The notes below the pieces were generated by a model, which saw only the letters and a program-made list of their open reading frames with translations, was not told the origin of the DNA and did not search any database. From positions 1-7,084 of the forward strand of contig JAGVUW010000760.1 of assembly GCA_019136035.1 (NCBI GenBank): 7,084 bases of DNA, given 5' to 3'. This DNA comes from Verrucomicrobiota bacterium. GTDB taxonomy: Bacteria; Verrucomicrobiota; Lentisphaeria; Oligosphaerales; JAFGRS01. Numbering within the stretch: the stretch's first letter is position 1; the number at the start of each line of letters is the position of its first letter. This document shows, one piece after another, positions 1 through 5,674 of this stretch. The position numbers and the translations under genes were made by a program.

Positions 1-1185
1 GGCCGCGGTCGACCAGGCGGCCGGGCCGCGGGGCGGTTCCAGGCCGAGGCAGTCTGCGAGGACCTTCCGCGTGGCCCGCGACCAGGGCGCGGCGTGACCG
101 TCGCCGATGAGCACCGGCGAGGGCTCGCCCGGCGCGGCCTTGGCCCAGAGGCGGCAGGCGTCCTGCCATTCGGCATGGACGGCCTCGAACGGCGGCGTGA
201 CCAGCCGGCCGGGGGCGGCCCCGGCGCGGCCCTCGCGCGCCGGTGGCGGGCCGTCGACCGCGGGCCAGGCGCAGGCCTCGATCAGGACAGTCCGCGGGGC
301 GATCAGGGCCGCGATCTCGGCATCGCCGACGTCGCGCAGGAACGAGAAGATATTCCGATAGATGGGCTCCTCCCAGAGGCCCTCGCCGGGGCCGAAGCCG
401 CCGCTGACGAGGACCGTGCCGACACGCGTGTCGAGAGCCGCGGCGAGGAGCGCGACGCGGGCGCCCTCGCCATAGCCGACGACGGCCGTCGGCAGCGCCG
501 CCGGTGCGGCCAGCCAGTCGAGGGCGGCCGAGACGACCTGCGCCTCCAGGCCGAGGATGTGCCGGCCGAGCTGGTAGGCGGCGCGGTAGATGAACTCGCG
601 GTGAGGCTGGTTGGTCATGCGGACCCCAGGCAGGCCGGAGTGCGTGTCCCGGCGGTCGAGGAGGGCCGGCACCACGACGCGGCAGCCGCGCCGCGCCAGG
701 TCGAGCGCTGCCGCCTCGACGCCGCTGCTGCCGCCGTCGAGGCCGCAGAGGGCCTCCGGCGTCTGGTCGGCGTCCGGGAGGACCACCGCCGCGGCGCGCG
801 CCGGGCCAGTCGGCTCGAGCAGGATGCCCTCGCCGGCGAGGTCGTCGAAGACCGACCACTGCACCGCCATGGCCGTGATCCGGCCGCAGCAGGCCAGGTG
901 CGTGCCGGACGGCCCGCAGTGGCGGATACTCAGCGTCGCGGGCTGCCGGGGGTCGTCGGCCCCGACGATCCGGCGCAGGCGCCGGCGCTTCGCCTCGAGG
1001 AAGGCCGCCGGATCGGCGCCCGATAGGCCCGAGTGCCAGGCGCGCCGCCGCGAGGAGGCCATCTCGGACGTCAGGCCCTCGACGTGGCGATGCAGGCCGT
1101 CGAGCATGGCCGCCAGAGGATCCTCGACCCGCGGCGCCAGCGCGGTGCCGGGGAGGGTCTCTGCCAACACCGTACGTGCCGTCAT
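1..1185 (-). CDS. Alpha/beta-hydrolase-like protein (dienelactone hydrolase / acetyl xylan esterase type), 3'-partial
   Basis: The minus frame is open from an ATG at 1185 to the left edge (395 codons, no stop), so the C-terminus is missing. Seen: no clear signal peptide, suggesting a cytoplasmic protein. A strand and loop VVLPDADQTPE lies near residues 134-144, VVVPALLDRRD near 170-180, the helix segment HREFIYRAAYQLGRHILGLE near 195-214, a nucleophile-elbow-like VVGYGEGAR at 235-243, and LIAPRTVLIE at 294-303, the strand that normally precedes the catalytic acid. H364 in GDGHAAPW is a possible catalytic His. Family knowledge: this order matches alpha/beta-hydrolases of the dienelactone hydrolase/acetyl xylan esterase type, which often sit in carbohydrate loci of Planctomycetota. 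Odd: the elbow reads G-Y-G-E-G, with Gly239 where the nucleophile Ser or Cys should be, so ordinary esterase activity is doubtful. The start is supported by AGGAG ten bases upstream. The gene is divergent from the phosphoesterase. The reading frame is near certain; the substrate is unknown. Confidence 0.85.
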   Translation of the reverse strand, partial: MTARTVLAETLPGTALAPRVEDPLAAMLDGLHRHVEGLTSEMASSRRRAWHSGLSGADPAAFLEAKRRRLRRIVGADDPRQPATLSIRHCGPSGTHLACCGRITAMAVQWSVFDDLAGEGILLEPTGPARAAAVVLPDADQTPEALCGLDGGSSGVEAAALDLARRGCRVVVPALLDRRDTHSGLPGVRMTNQPHREFIYRAAYQLGRHILGLEAQVVSAALDWLAAPAALPTAVVGYGEGARVALLAAALDTRVGTVLVSGGFGPGEGLWEEPIYRNIFSFLRDVGDAEIAALIAPRTVLIEACAWPAVDGPPPAREGRAGAAPGRLVTPPFEAVHAEWQDACRLWAKAAPGEPSPVLIGDGHAAPWSRATRKVLADCLGLEPPRGPAAWSTAA

Positions 1186-1195
1186 GGTCGGGGCT

Positions 1196-1200
1196 CTCCT
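1196..1200 (-). promoter_or_regulatory. Ribosome-binding site of the alpha/beta-hydrolase-like gene
   Basis: Minus-strand AGGAG lies 10 bases before the ATG at 1185, within the leader GATCAGGAG-AGCCCC-GACCATG. It fixes this start over the later in-frame Met codons. The leader closely resembles that of the DUF4838 gene start at 5189. Confidence 0.7.
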
Positions 1201-1517
1201 GATCTGCACCGTGGCCGCGCCGGTCCGGCCTCACGCCACCTGCGCCGTCGTGACCCAAGGACCATATCCCGCGCTGACGGGCCTGCCAAGCCTGCGCCGC
1301 AAGGCGTGAGCGCGGCACGACGTTGCCCCACACGCCGCCCCGCCGGCGGGAACTGCCGGCCGCGATGCCTGTCTGTTCGGGCATTGCCGCGAGAGCGAGG
1401 GCAGGCCGAGTGCTTCACCCGGGCGCGGGGCCGGAAGGGCGGGCGAGTCCGGTGCGCCTTCGTCACGTCGGGCGGCTCTGCCGGCGGCGGGTGGCGCCGG
1501 GCGCTCGTGCCGGTTTC

Positions 1518-1530
1518 GGAGGTTGAGGAG
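1518..1530 (+). promoter_or_regulatory. Ribosome-binding site of the metallophosphoesterase gene
   Basis: GGAGGTTGAGGAG contains two Shine-Dalgarno-like cores: GGAGG ending 12 bases before the ATG at 1535, and GAGGAG ending 4 bases before it. The in-frame TTG at 1523 lies inside this purine-rich segment and has no room for its own ribosome site, so the ATG at 1535 is preferred. Confidence 0.65.
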
Positions 1531-1534
1531 TGCC

Positions 1535-2701
1535 ATGAGTCTGTTTCTGTTGACGTACCTGACGACTTACGGCGTCATGACCGCCTTTGCCGGGTGGCGT
1601 TTCCAGCGTGGCCTGGGCGGGTCGTGGAGGCTCTGGCTGCCGCTGGGGCTGTTCGCGGTCGTGATGATGCTGTTGCCGGTGCTGCTGCGTCTGGTCGAGT
1701 CGCGGCTGGGCCTGTGGTCGAGCCGCGTCCTCACCGGCGCCGGCTGGATCTGGCTGGCGCTGGTGTTCTGGGCCTTCAGCGCCTTCCTTGGCCTGGAGGT
1801 CTGGAATGGGCTGCTCTGGGTGTTGGGCCGGGCGTGCCGGCCGCTCCAGGCGGCCATGCTGACACCGCCTGTGGCGGCGCGTGGGGTGCTGATCCTGATA
1901 CCCGTCCTCTGCCTGTGGGGCTGGATCGAGGGCGGCTGGGTGCGGCTGCGCACGGTCGTCATCGAGAGCGACCGCCTGCCGGTGGGTACGGCTCCCGTTC
2001 GCGTCGTGCAGATCGCCGATATGCATCTCGGTCACACCACGCGCCCGGGAGTCTGGCGGCGGGTGCTGCGGCTGGTGTCCGAAGCCGCGCCCGACCTGGT
2101 CGTCTCCAGCGGCGACCTGATCGATCATGTCGACAGCGTCGTCGACGGCTGGCTGGCTGAGATGACGGCGGTGACGCCGCCGCTGGGCAGGATCGCGATC
2201 CTGGGCAACCACGAGTTCTACCCCGGCGTCGAGCGCTGCGCCGCCGCGCTCCGCACCGGCGGCTGGGTGGTCCTGCGCAATGCGGTCGTCGAGGTAACGC
2301 CCGGCCTGCGCGTGGTCGGCCTGGATGACCACCTCGACGGCCGGGGCGGTGGCGAACCCGACGAGGATGAGATCCTGCCGGCGCCCCGCGACGGCGTCTT
2401 CACGCTGCTCCTGAAGCACCGCCCCGAGGTCACGGCCGCGGCCCGCGAGCGCTGCGATCTGCAGCTCTCCGGTCACAGCCACGGCGGGCAGATCTTTCCC
2501 TTCGGCTGGGCCGTCCAGATGGTCTATCTTCACCCGCATGGTCGGCTGGTGACCTTCCCGGAGGGCCTGCGGCTCTACGTCAGCCACGGCACCGGCACCT
2601 GGGGGCCGCCATTCCGCCTGTTCGCGCCGCCCGAGGTGACCCTCTTCGTGATCCGCCCGCGCGCCCGCCCGCCCGTGCCGCCGCCGGCGGCCGACGCCTG
2701 A
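1535..2701 (+). CDS. Membrane-anchored calcineurin-like metallophosphoesterase (YaeI/YkuE/LpxG-like)
   Basis: The protein has 388 residues. Seen: a hydrophobic N-terminal third with about four likely membrane segments (near 4-20, 32-54, 68-90 and 113-130), then a soluble phosphoesterase domain from about residue 154. The metallophosphoesterase motifs appear in order: QIADMHLGH with D162 and H164, SSGDLIDH with D194, GNHEFY with N225 and H226, KHRPE with H295, and GHSHGGQ with H314 and H316. The GTWGPPFR segment near 354-361 is also typical of the YaeI/YkuE branch. All expected ligands for a two-metal centre are present, so it should be an active hydrolase of phosphodiester or pyrophosphate bonds at the membrane surface. 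Family knowledge: this branch includes chlamydial LpxG, the UDP-diacylglucosamine pyrophosphatase of lipid A synthesis, so an envelope-lipid role is possible but unproven. The tail after about residue 373 is Pro/Ala/Arg-rich. Its stop codon nearly abuts that of the convergent gene. Confidence 0.93.
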   Translation: MSLFLLTYLTTYGVMTAFAGWRFQRGLGGSWRLWLPLGLFAVVMMLLPVLLRLVESRLGLWSSRVLTGAGWIWLALVFWAFSAFLGLEVWNGLLWVLGRACRPLQAAMLTPPVAARGVLILIPVLCLWGWIEGGWVRLRTVVIESDRLPVGTAPVRVVQIADMHLGHTTRPGVWRRVLRLVSEAAPDLVVSSGDLIDHVDSVVDGWLAEMTAVTPPLGRIAILGNHEFYPGVERCAAALRTGGWVVLRNAVVEVTPGLRVVGLDDHLDGRGGGEPDEDEILPAPRDGVFTLLLKHRPEVTAAARERCDLQLSGHSHGGQIFPFGWAVQMVYLHPHGRLVTFPEGLRLYVSHGTGTWGPPFRLFAPPEVTLFVIRPRARPPVPPPAADA

Positions 2702-2710
2702 CCCGTCAGG
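2697..2710. repeat. Small palindrome spanning both convergent stop codons
   Basis: CCTGAC-CC-GTCAGG is a perfect 6-bp inverted repeat with a 2-base centre; as a hairpin it gives 5 bp with a CCCG loop. The left arm contains the TGA of the phosphoesterase (2699-2701) and the right arm contains the TCA complement of the DUF4838 stop (2706-2708). No T-run flanks it on either strand, so it is not a convincing intrinsic terminator. The symmetry may partly follow from two TGA stops facing each other. Confidence 0.5.
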
Positions 2711-5189
2711 GCGCCAGGCGGTGCAGTGAGATGTCGTCGAGCCAGAAGACTCCGCCGTCCTGGAGGCCGTCGATCACCGGGACAATGCGGAGGGTGGTGA
2801 CGGCCTCCTCGCCAGGCTGGTCCGGGATGGTCAGACCGACCGTCAGCAGGGTCCACGCCCCCACTCGCGGGACGATCTTCCCCGACGAAACCGACGGCAG
2901 CGTCTTCTTCGCAGCGGTTGACGGCGTCACGCTCAGCTCGATGGTCCCCTTGGCATCATGTCCCGCCGGCACCTGGACGTAGGCCATGGCGACATAGCGT
3001 CCGGGTCCCGGCAGGGGCGTCGTGCCGACCGGCCCGCCGCGCAGGAGGCCGTCGCAGAGCAGTCCCAGGGCGCCGGTGCGGGCCGCCTCGGGCACGCGGG
3101 CCATGCGGCCGATGGGCTTCTCGGGAGGGACATCCGGCTTGCGCCAGTAGCTCCAGGCGGTGGCCTGGGTGCCGGTGCCGTTCTCGAAGGAGCCGTTGAT
3201 CTCGACGGCCTCGGCGCGGCCGTCGGCGAGGGCCAGGAGGGTCGAGGCCTGGTCGCGCAGCAGGGGCACCGTCGAGGTCCCGGCGAGGTCCTCGAAGCGT
3301 TTCCGGATGGGATTGGGGCCGGCCTTGAGCCAATCGACGAGTGCCCACAGCCCGCCGCCGCCCCAGGTGTGGCCCTGCAGGGCCGGGGCGCGATCCAGGC
3401 CGATAGGCTGGACCAGGACCGGGTCCTCGGCGAAGGCCGCCACCAGATCGCGGCGCTTCTGGGCCATGGTCAGGCCCGAGATGGCCGCGTCGAGGAGGCG
3501 CTGGGCGGCGGCCTCGTCGGCCGGGACGTCATTAACCTGAATCTGGCCGCGGTAGGCCACGGCCGACGCCTCGTAGTACTCGAAGGCCCTCGCGAGGAGG
3601 CCGGCGCGGGCGCGCTGGCGGTCGGTCTGGCACTTGGCCAGGCAGGACTCGAGGAGGCGCCGGCTCTCAGCGATCCGCTCGAGGTCGACATCGGCGAGGT
3701 AGCCCGGGTTGTTGAAGGCGAGGTACTGGCCGCCCTTGGAGAACCACCGCGACGCCAGGATATCGCGCGTCCAGAAGCCCTCCCAGATGGCGTAGTAGCG
3801 CGCCAGGTCCGGGGCCGCGGCCGGCCCCACGCAGCGCTCGTACCAGTCCTTCAGCAACGCCTCGACATCCTGATCGGGGTTCCACCACAGGCGCAGGAAG
3901 AGGTAGGGCTTGGGGCCCTCTCCGAAGTTCGGGTAGAGCTCGGCGTAGTGGGCCCGGACGCCCTGGTCGCGGCCATAGCGGAGGTACTCGGCCGAGTGCT
4001 GGAAGAAGACGCGCGGCAGGCAGTACGGGCTGCCGTAGAGGTAGTCGTACCACCCCAGGGTCGGGCTGACCGCGTGCCAGGCCTCCGTGGCGGCGTGGCC
4101 GGCCTCGCGCACCTCGGGCTGAATCCACTTCATGCGGTCGTAGGTCATGTAGGGGATCAGCCTCGGGTGGACCTTGACCGTCCGCGGCGGTGCGGCGACC
4201 TCGCTGTACGCCAGGCAGCCAAACCAGGCATCCGGGAACTCCTTGAGGACGTCGTCGATGACGCGGTTGCACCAGTCAAAGTAGAGGTCGGAGTAGTCGG
4301 CGAGGTTTAGGAAGTTCTTCTCGGCCGGGACGCGCTTGAGGCACTCGGGGCAGCGGCAGTGTCCGCTGCTGTCATTGACGCCGAGGGAGTACGAGCGCAG
4401 CGCGGGGTCGTCGCGGAAGGCGCGCCGGATGATGGCGGCGGCCTCCTCGGCCAGTCCGGGTGCGGAGAAGCACGGCTGCCAGCCGTGGGTAGTGTTGGTC
4501 GGCGGCAGGTAGCGGTTCTGGCCGTCCTTCATCGGGAAGAACTCGGGGTGGGTCTTCGTCCACGTCTCCGGGGGGAACAGCTTGATCAGGTTGTGGTGGA
4601 AGGAGACGCGGCCGTGCATGCGGTTGAAGCGTGCCCACGCGACCTGGGTCTCGCCGCGCAGGCCGCTGAACAGCCGCGAGAAGAACACCGGCTCGTCCTG
4701 GTGGCGTCCCGCCGGGATCGACAGGGAGCGCGTCGCCGGCACGTCGAGGCCGTCGGGGCCGGGGAGGAGCCAGCGCACGCCGACGTGGCGCTCGAGGAGG
4801 TCGTAGACCCCGAAGGCGGTGCCGTGGTCGCTGCCGCCGGCGATGACGACGCGGTCGGCCCCGGCGACGACGACGAAGCCATCCTCATCGAGACCGGCCG
4901 GGATGGTATCGGCGGGGACGCCGGGCTGGCCGGCGCCGATCAGCACCAGCGCCGCGCCCGGCGCGGGGGCCTCGGCCGGCGCCGTCGTGACCGGCAGCAC
5001 GGCACCGGTGGCCTCCTCGACACAGCGCACCAGAGTCGCCGCGGCCTCCTGCAGCGTCGGCGAGGCCGCCGACGGCAGTACCACCGTCGCCAGGGGGCGA
5101 CCGTCGCGGACCAGCCCTACCTCGGCCGCCGCCGCCGTCAATCCCAGCGAGGCGGCCATCACAAGTGTTTCCACAGTGCGTCGAAGCAT
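2706..5189 (-). CDS. Secreted DUF4838-domain glycoside-hydrolase-like protein with C-terminal jelly-roll module
   Basis: The protein has 827 residues. Seen: a signal peptide (RR, hydrophobic LVMAASLGLTAAAA, probable cleavage after Ala22). Residues about 24-165 resemble the N-terminal domain of alpha-glucuronidases, with GFVVVAGADRVVIAGG near 104-119, then FGVYDLLERHVGVRWL at 126-141. Residues about 170-450 match the DUF4838 pattern, with SLGVNDSSGHCRCPEC at 268-283. This gives a compact C-x-C-x-x-C set (C278, C280, C283). Aromatic- and acid-rich stretches follow, such as GWYDYLYGSPY (379-389) and YAELYPNFGEGP (415-426). A helical segment spans about 500-650. The C-terminus (about 664-825) has the look of a carbohydrate-binding jelly roll: NGSFENGTG, then WLDDISLHRL at the end. 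Inferred role: exported glycan binding or hydrolysis, perhaps of uronic-acid-containing polysaccharide; catalysis is not established for DUF4838. The ATG at 5189 is chosen for its AGGAGG site and signal peptide; the frame stays open 154 codons further upstream without protein-like sequence. Confidence 0.93.
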   Translation of the reverse strand: MLRRTVETLVMAASLGLTAAAAEVGLVRDGRPLATVVLPSAASPTLQEAAATLVRCVEEATGAVLPVTTAPAEAPAPGAALVLIGAGQPGVPADTIPAGLDEDGFVVVAGADRVVIAGGSDHGTAFGVYDLLERHVGVRWLLPGPDGLDVPATRSLSIPAGRHQDEPVFFSRLFSGLRGETQVAWARFNRMHGRVSFHHNLIKLFPPETWTKTHPEFFPMKDGQNRYLPPTNTTHGWQPCFSAPGLAEEAAAIIRRAFRDDPALRSYSLGVNDSSGHCRCPECLKRVPAEKNFLNLADYSDLYFDWCNRVIDDVLKEFPDAWFGCLAYSEVAAPPRTVKVHPRLIPYMTYDRMKWIQPEVREAGHAATEAWHAVSPTLGWYDYLYGSPYCLPRVFFQHSAEYLRYGRDQGVRAHYAELYPNFGEGPKPYLFLRLWWNPDQDVEALLKDWYERCVGPAAAPDLARYYAIWEGFWTRDILASRWFSKGGQYLAFNNPGYLADVDLERIAESRRLLESCLAKCQTDRQRARAGLLARAFEYYEASAVAYRGQIQVNDVPADEAAAQRLLDAAISGLTMAQKRRDLVAAFAEDPVLVQPIGLDRAPALQGHTWGGGGLWALVDWLKAGPNPIRKRFEDLAGTSTVPLLRDQASTLLALADGRAEAVEINGSFENGTGTQATAWSYWRKPDVPPEKPIGRMARVPEAARTGALGLLCDGLLRGGPVGTTPLPGPGRYVAMAYVQVPAGHDAKGTIELSVTPSTAAKKTLPSVSSGKIVPRVGAWTLLTVGLTIPDQPGEEAVTTLRIVPVIDGLQDGGVFWLDDISLHRLAP

Positions 5190-5197
5190 GGTCAAGG

Positions 5198-5203
5198 CCT
5201 CCT
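5198..5203 (-). promoter_or_regulatory. Strong ribosome-binding site of the DUF4838 gene
   Basis: Minus-strand AGGAGG is separated by 8 bases from the ATG at 5189, an ideal placement. It decides the start against the much longer upstream open frame, which reaches 5651. The surrounding leader GATCAGGAG-GCCTT-GACCATG is nearly the same as that of the gene starting at 1185. Confidence 0.85.
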
Positions 5204-5258
5204 GATCAGAGTGTCTGGATCGGAGAACGTACCGGCGGACGGGGCGCCTGTCCAGCCA

Positions 5259-5295
5259 CATCCCCCAGCGCGCATCGCTGGCGATTGGGGGGATG
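5259..5295. repeat. Nested inverted repeat (hairpin element, copy A)
   Basis: CATCCC (5259-5264) pairs with GGGATG (5290-5295), and CCAGCG (5265-5270) pairs with CGCTGG (5276-5281) around a CGCAT loop. Together this gives a 12-bp stem interrupted by an 8-base bulge on one side. An alternative small palindrome, ATCGC-TG-GCGAT, occupies 5274-5285. The element lies 70-106 bases upstream of the DUF4838 start, so it may be in that gene's promoter or 5' untranslated leader. Confidence 0.6.
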
Positions 5296-5309
5296 GAACG
5301 CCGGGGCAT

Positions 5310-5336
5310 CCAGATCGCTATCGGGATAGCGATTGG
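5310..5336. repeat. Perfect 9-bp inverted repeat with extended arms (hairpin element, copy B)
   Basis: ATCGCTATC (5314-5322) and GATAGCGAT (5325-5333) are exact reverse complements around a GG centre. CCA (5310-5312) and TGG (5334-5336) extend the pairing to 12 bp with one bulged G at 5313. The ten-base GCGATTGGGG at 5329-5338 also occurs exactly at 5281-5290 in copy A. Both copies share the order CATCC, CAG, ATCGCT, GCGATTGGGG, so they look like related elements 44 bases apart centre to centre. Confidence 0.7.
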
Positions 5337-5442
5337 GGTGGCGGCAGGATACCCCCGTCCCGCGGCGGCCCTTCGGGCGTCCCGCGCCGGGTCGGGATTG
5401 GGTTGACGGGCCAATGTTCCGGCGGTCCGGGGCGTCTTCTCT

Positions 5443-5460
5443 GCGGCGGAGCTCCGCCGC
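5443..5460. repeat. 18-bp perfect palindrome
   Basis: GCGGCGGAGCTCCGCCGC is fully self-complementary with no central spacer. As RNA it would form a 7-bp GC stem with an AGCT loop; as DNA it is a symmetric dimer-binding shape. It lies 215 bases upstream of the right-hand gene's start. No T-run follows in either direction, which argues against an intrinsic terminator. GC-rich composition raises the chance of such a sequence, but 18 perfect bases is still notable. Confidence 0.65.
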
Positions 5461-5657
5461 GGGTCTCTCCAGGGCGGCGCCGTGGTGGCGTGACCGTTAC
5501 GTCGGCCGGGGCGTTGTCGTGCGGCATCGCGTGAGGCGTGGCCGGTTCTATGGGTTCGCGGCCGCCGCCGGGCTGCCGGCGTGGCGCGTCGTGTCGTGGA
5601 TTTGGCGCCGAGTGCGGCTACGGTGTCGGTGTTCGGCGTTGCCGTGTCCATCCAGGC

Positions 5658-5661
5658 AGGA
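5658..5661 (+). promoter_or_regulatory. Weak ribosome-binding-like site of the right-hand gene
   Basis: AGGA sits 13 bases before the ATG at 5675, farther than usual, and no better match lies closer. Despite this, the ATG at 5675 is preferred because a signal peptide follows directly and no upstream in-frame codon yields protein-like sequence. Initiation may be weak or may depend on upstream translation. Confidence 0.35.
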
Positions 5662-5674
5662 ATGTTCTAGTGCT

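Larger units (their letters stand above)
1186..1534. other. Divergent intergenic region between the alpha/beta-hydrolase and the metallophosphoesterase
   Basis: This 349-base gap lies between two divergent starts and must hold the promoters for both genes. I could not identify a convincing -35/-10 pair by eye. Open frames run through it on both strands, but they encode Arg/Pro/Ala-rich sequence without motifs, as expected for very GC-rich DNA. The one structure noted is the self-complementary hexamer GCCGGC at 1342-1347 repeated at 1355-1360. It could form a 6-bp stem with a 7-base loop, but no T-run follows and the motif is common at this GC content. No RNA gene was recognised. Confidence 0.6.
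5190..5674. other. Palindrome-rich divergent intergenic region between the two exported-protein genes
   Basis: This is 485 bases between two divergent starts. It contains two related hairpin-forming elements (5259-5295 and 5310-5336), an exact GCGATTGGGG direct repeat, a CGTCCCGCG direct repeat (5356-5364 and 5378-5386, 22 bases apart), and an 18-bp perfect palindrome (5443-5460). It must carry the promoters of both genes, but I cannot name a -35/-10 pair with confidence. A TTGACG at 5403-5408 has no clear -10 partner. Frames open through the region are Arg/Gly/Pro-rich and have no domain features, so I read it as regulatory rather than coding. Confidence 0.6.

Noticed and set aside
94..1026. 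Long plus-strand open frame opposite the alpha/beta-hydrolase
   Set aside because: It encodes Arg/Ala/Gly/Asp-rich sequence without motifs, while the minus strand has a fold-consistent protein, G/C third positions and a ribosome site. It is a high-GC antisense shadow.
1342..1360. GCCGGC inverted repeat as a possible terminator or operator
   Set aside because: The hexamer is itself palindromic and common in GC-rich DNA; there is no T-run, and it sits between divergent genes where no terminator is expected.
1033..2160. 375-codon plus-strand frame across the first intergenic gap and into the phosphoesterase
   Set aside because: Its composition is Arg/Gly/Pro-rich and it overlaps two real genes in other frames without a convincing start signal.
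1463..2587. 374-codon minus-strand frame opposite the phosphoesterase
   Set aside because: It is His/Gln/Arg/Pro-rich with no recognisable domain, and lies directly opposite a gene with all metallophosphoesterase motifs.
5356..5386. CGTCCCGCG direct repeat, 22 bases apart
   Set aside because: It is noted as part of the intergenic region but is too short and GC-biased to stand alone as a regulatory claim.
5403..5408. TTGACG as a -35 box for the right-hand gene
   Set aside because: No acceptable -10 hexamer is visible 16-18 bases downstream; the sequence there is GC-rich.
2958..5534. Two long plus-strand frames (2958-4310 and 4359-5534) opposite the DUF4838 gene
   Set aside because: They mirror codon bias of the real minus-strand gene; they are repetitive Ala/Gly/Val/Arg-rich sequences with no domain.
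5190..5651. 154-codon upstream extension of the DUF4838 frame
   Set aside because: It is Arg/Pro/Thr-rich, would bury a clear signal peptide internally, and ignores the ideal AGGAGG site before the ATG at 5189.
5662..5670. Minimal ATG-TTC-TAG frame just before the right-hand start
   Set aside because: The purine-rich AGGA abuts its ATG, leaving no spacing for ribosome binding; probably chance.
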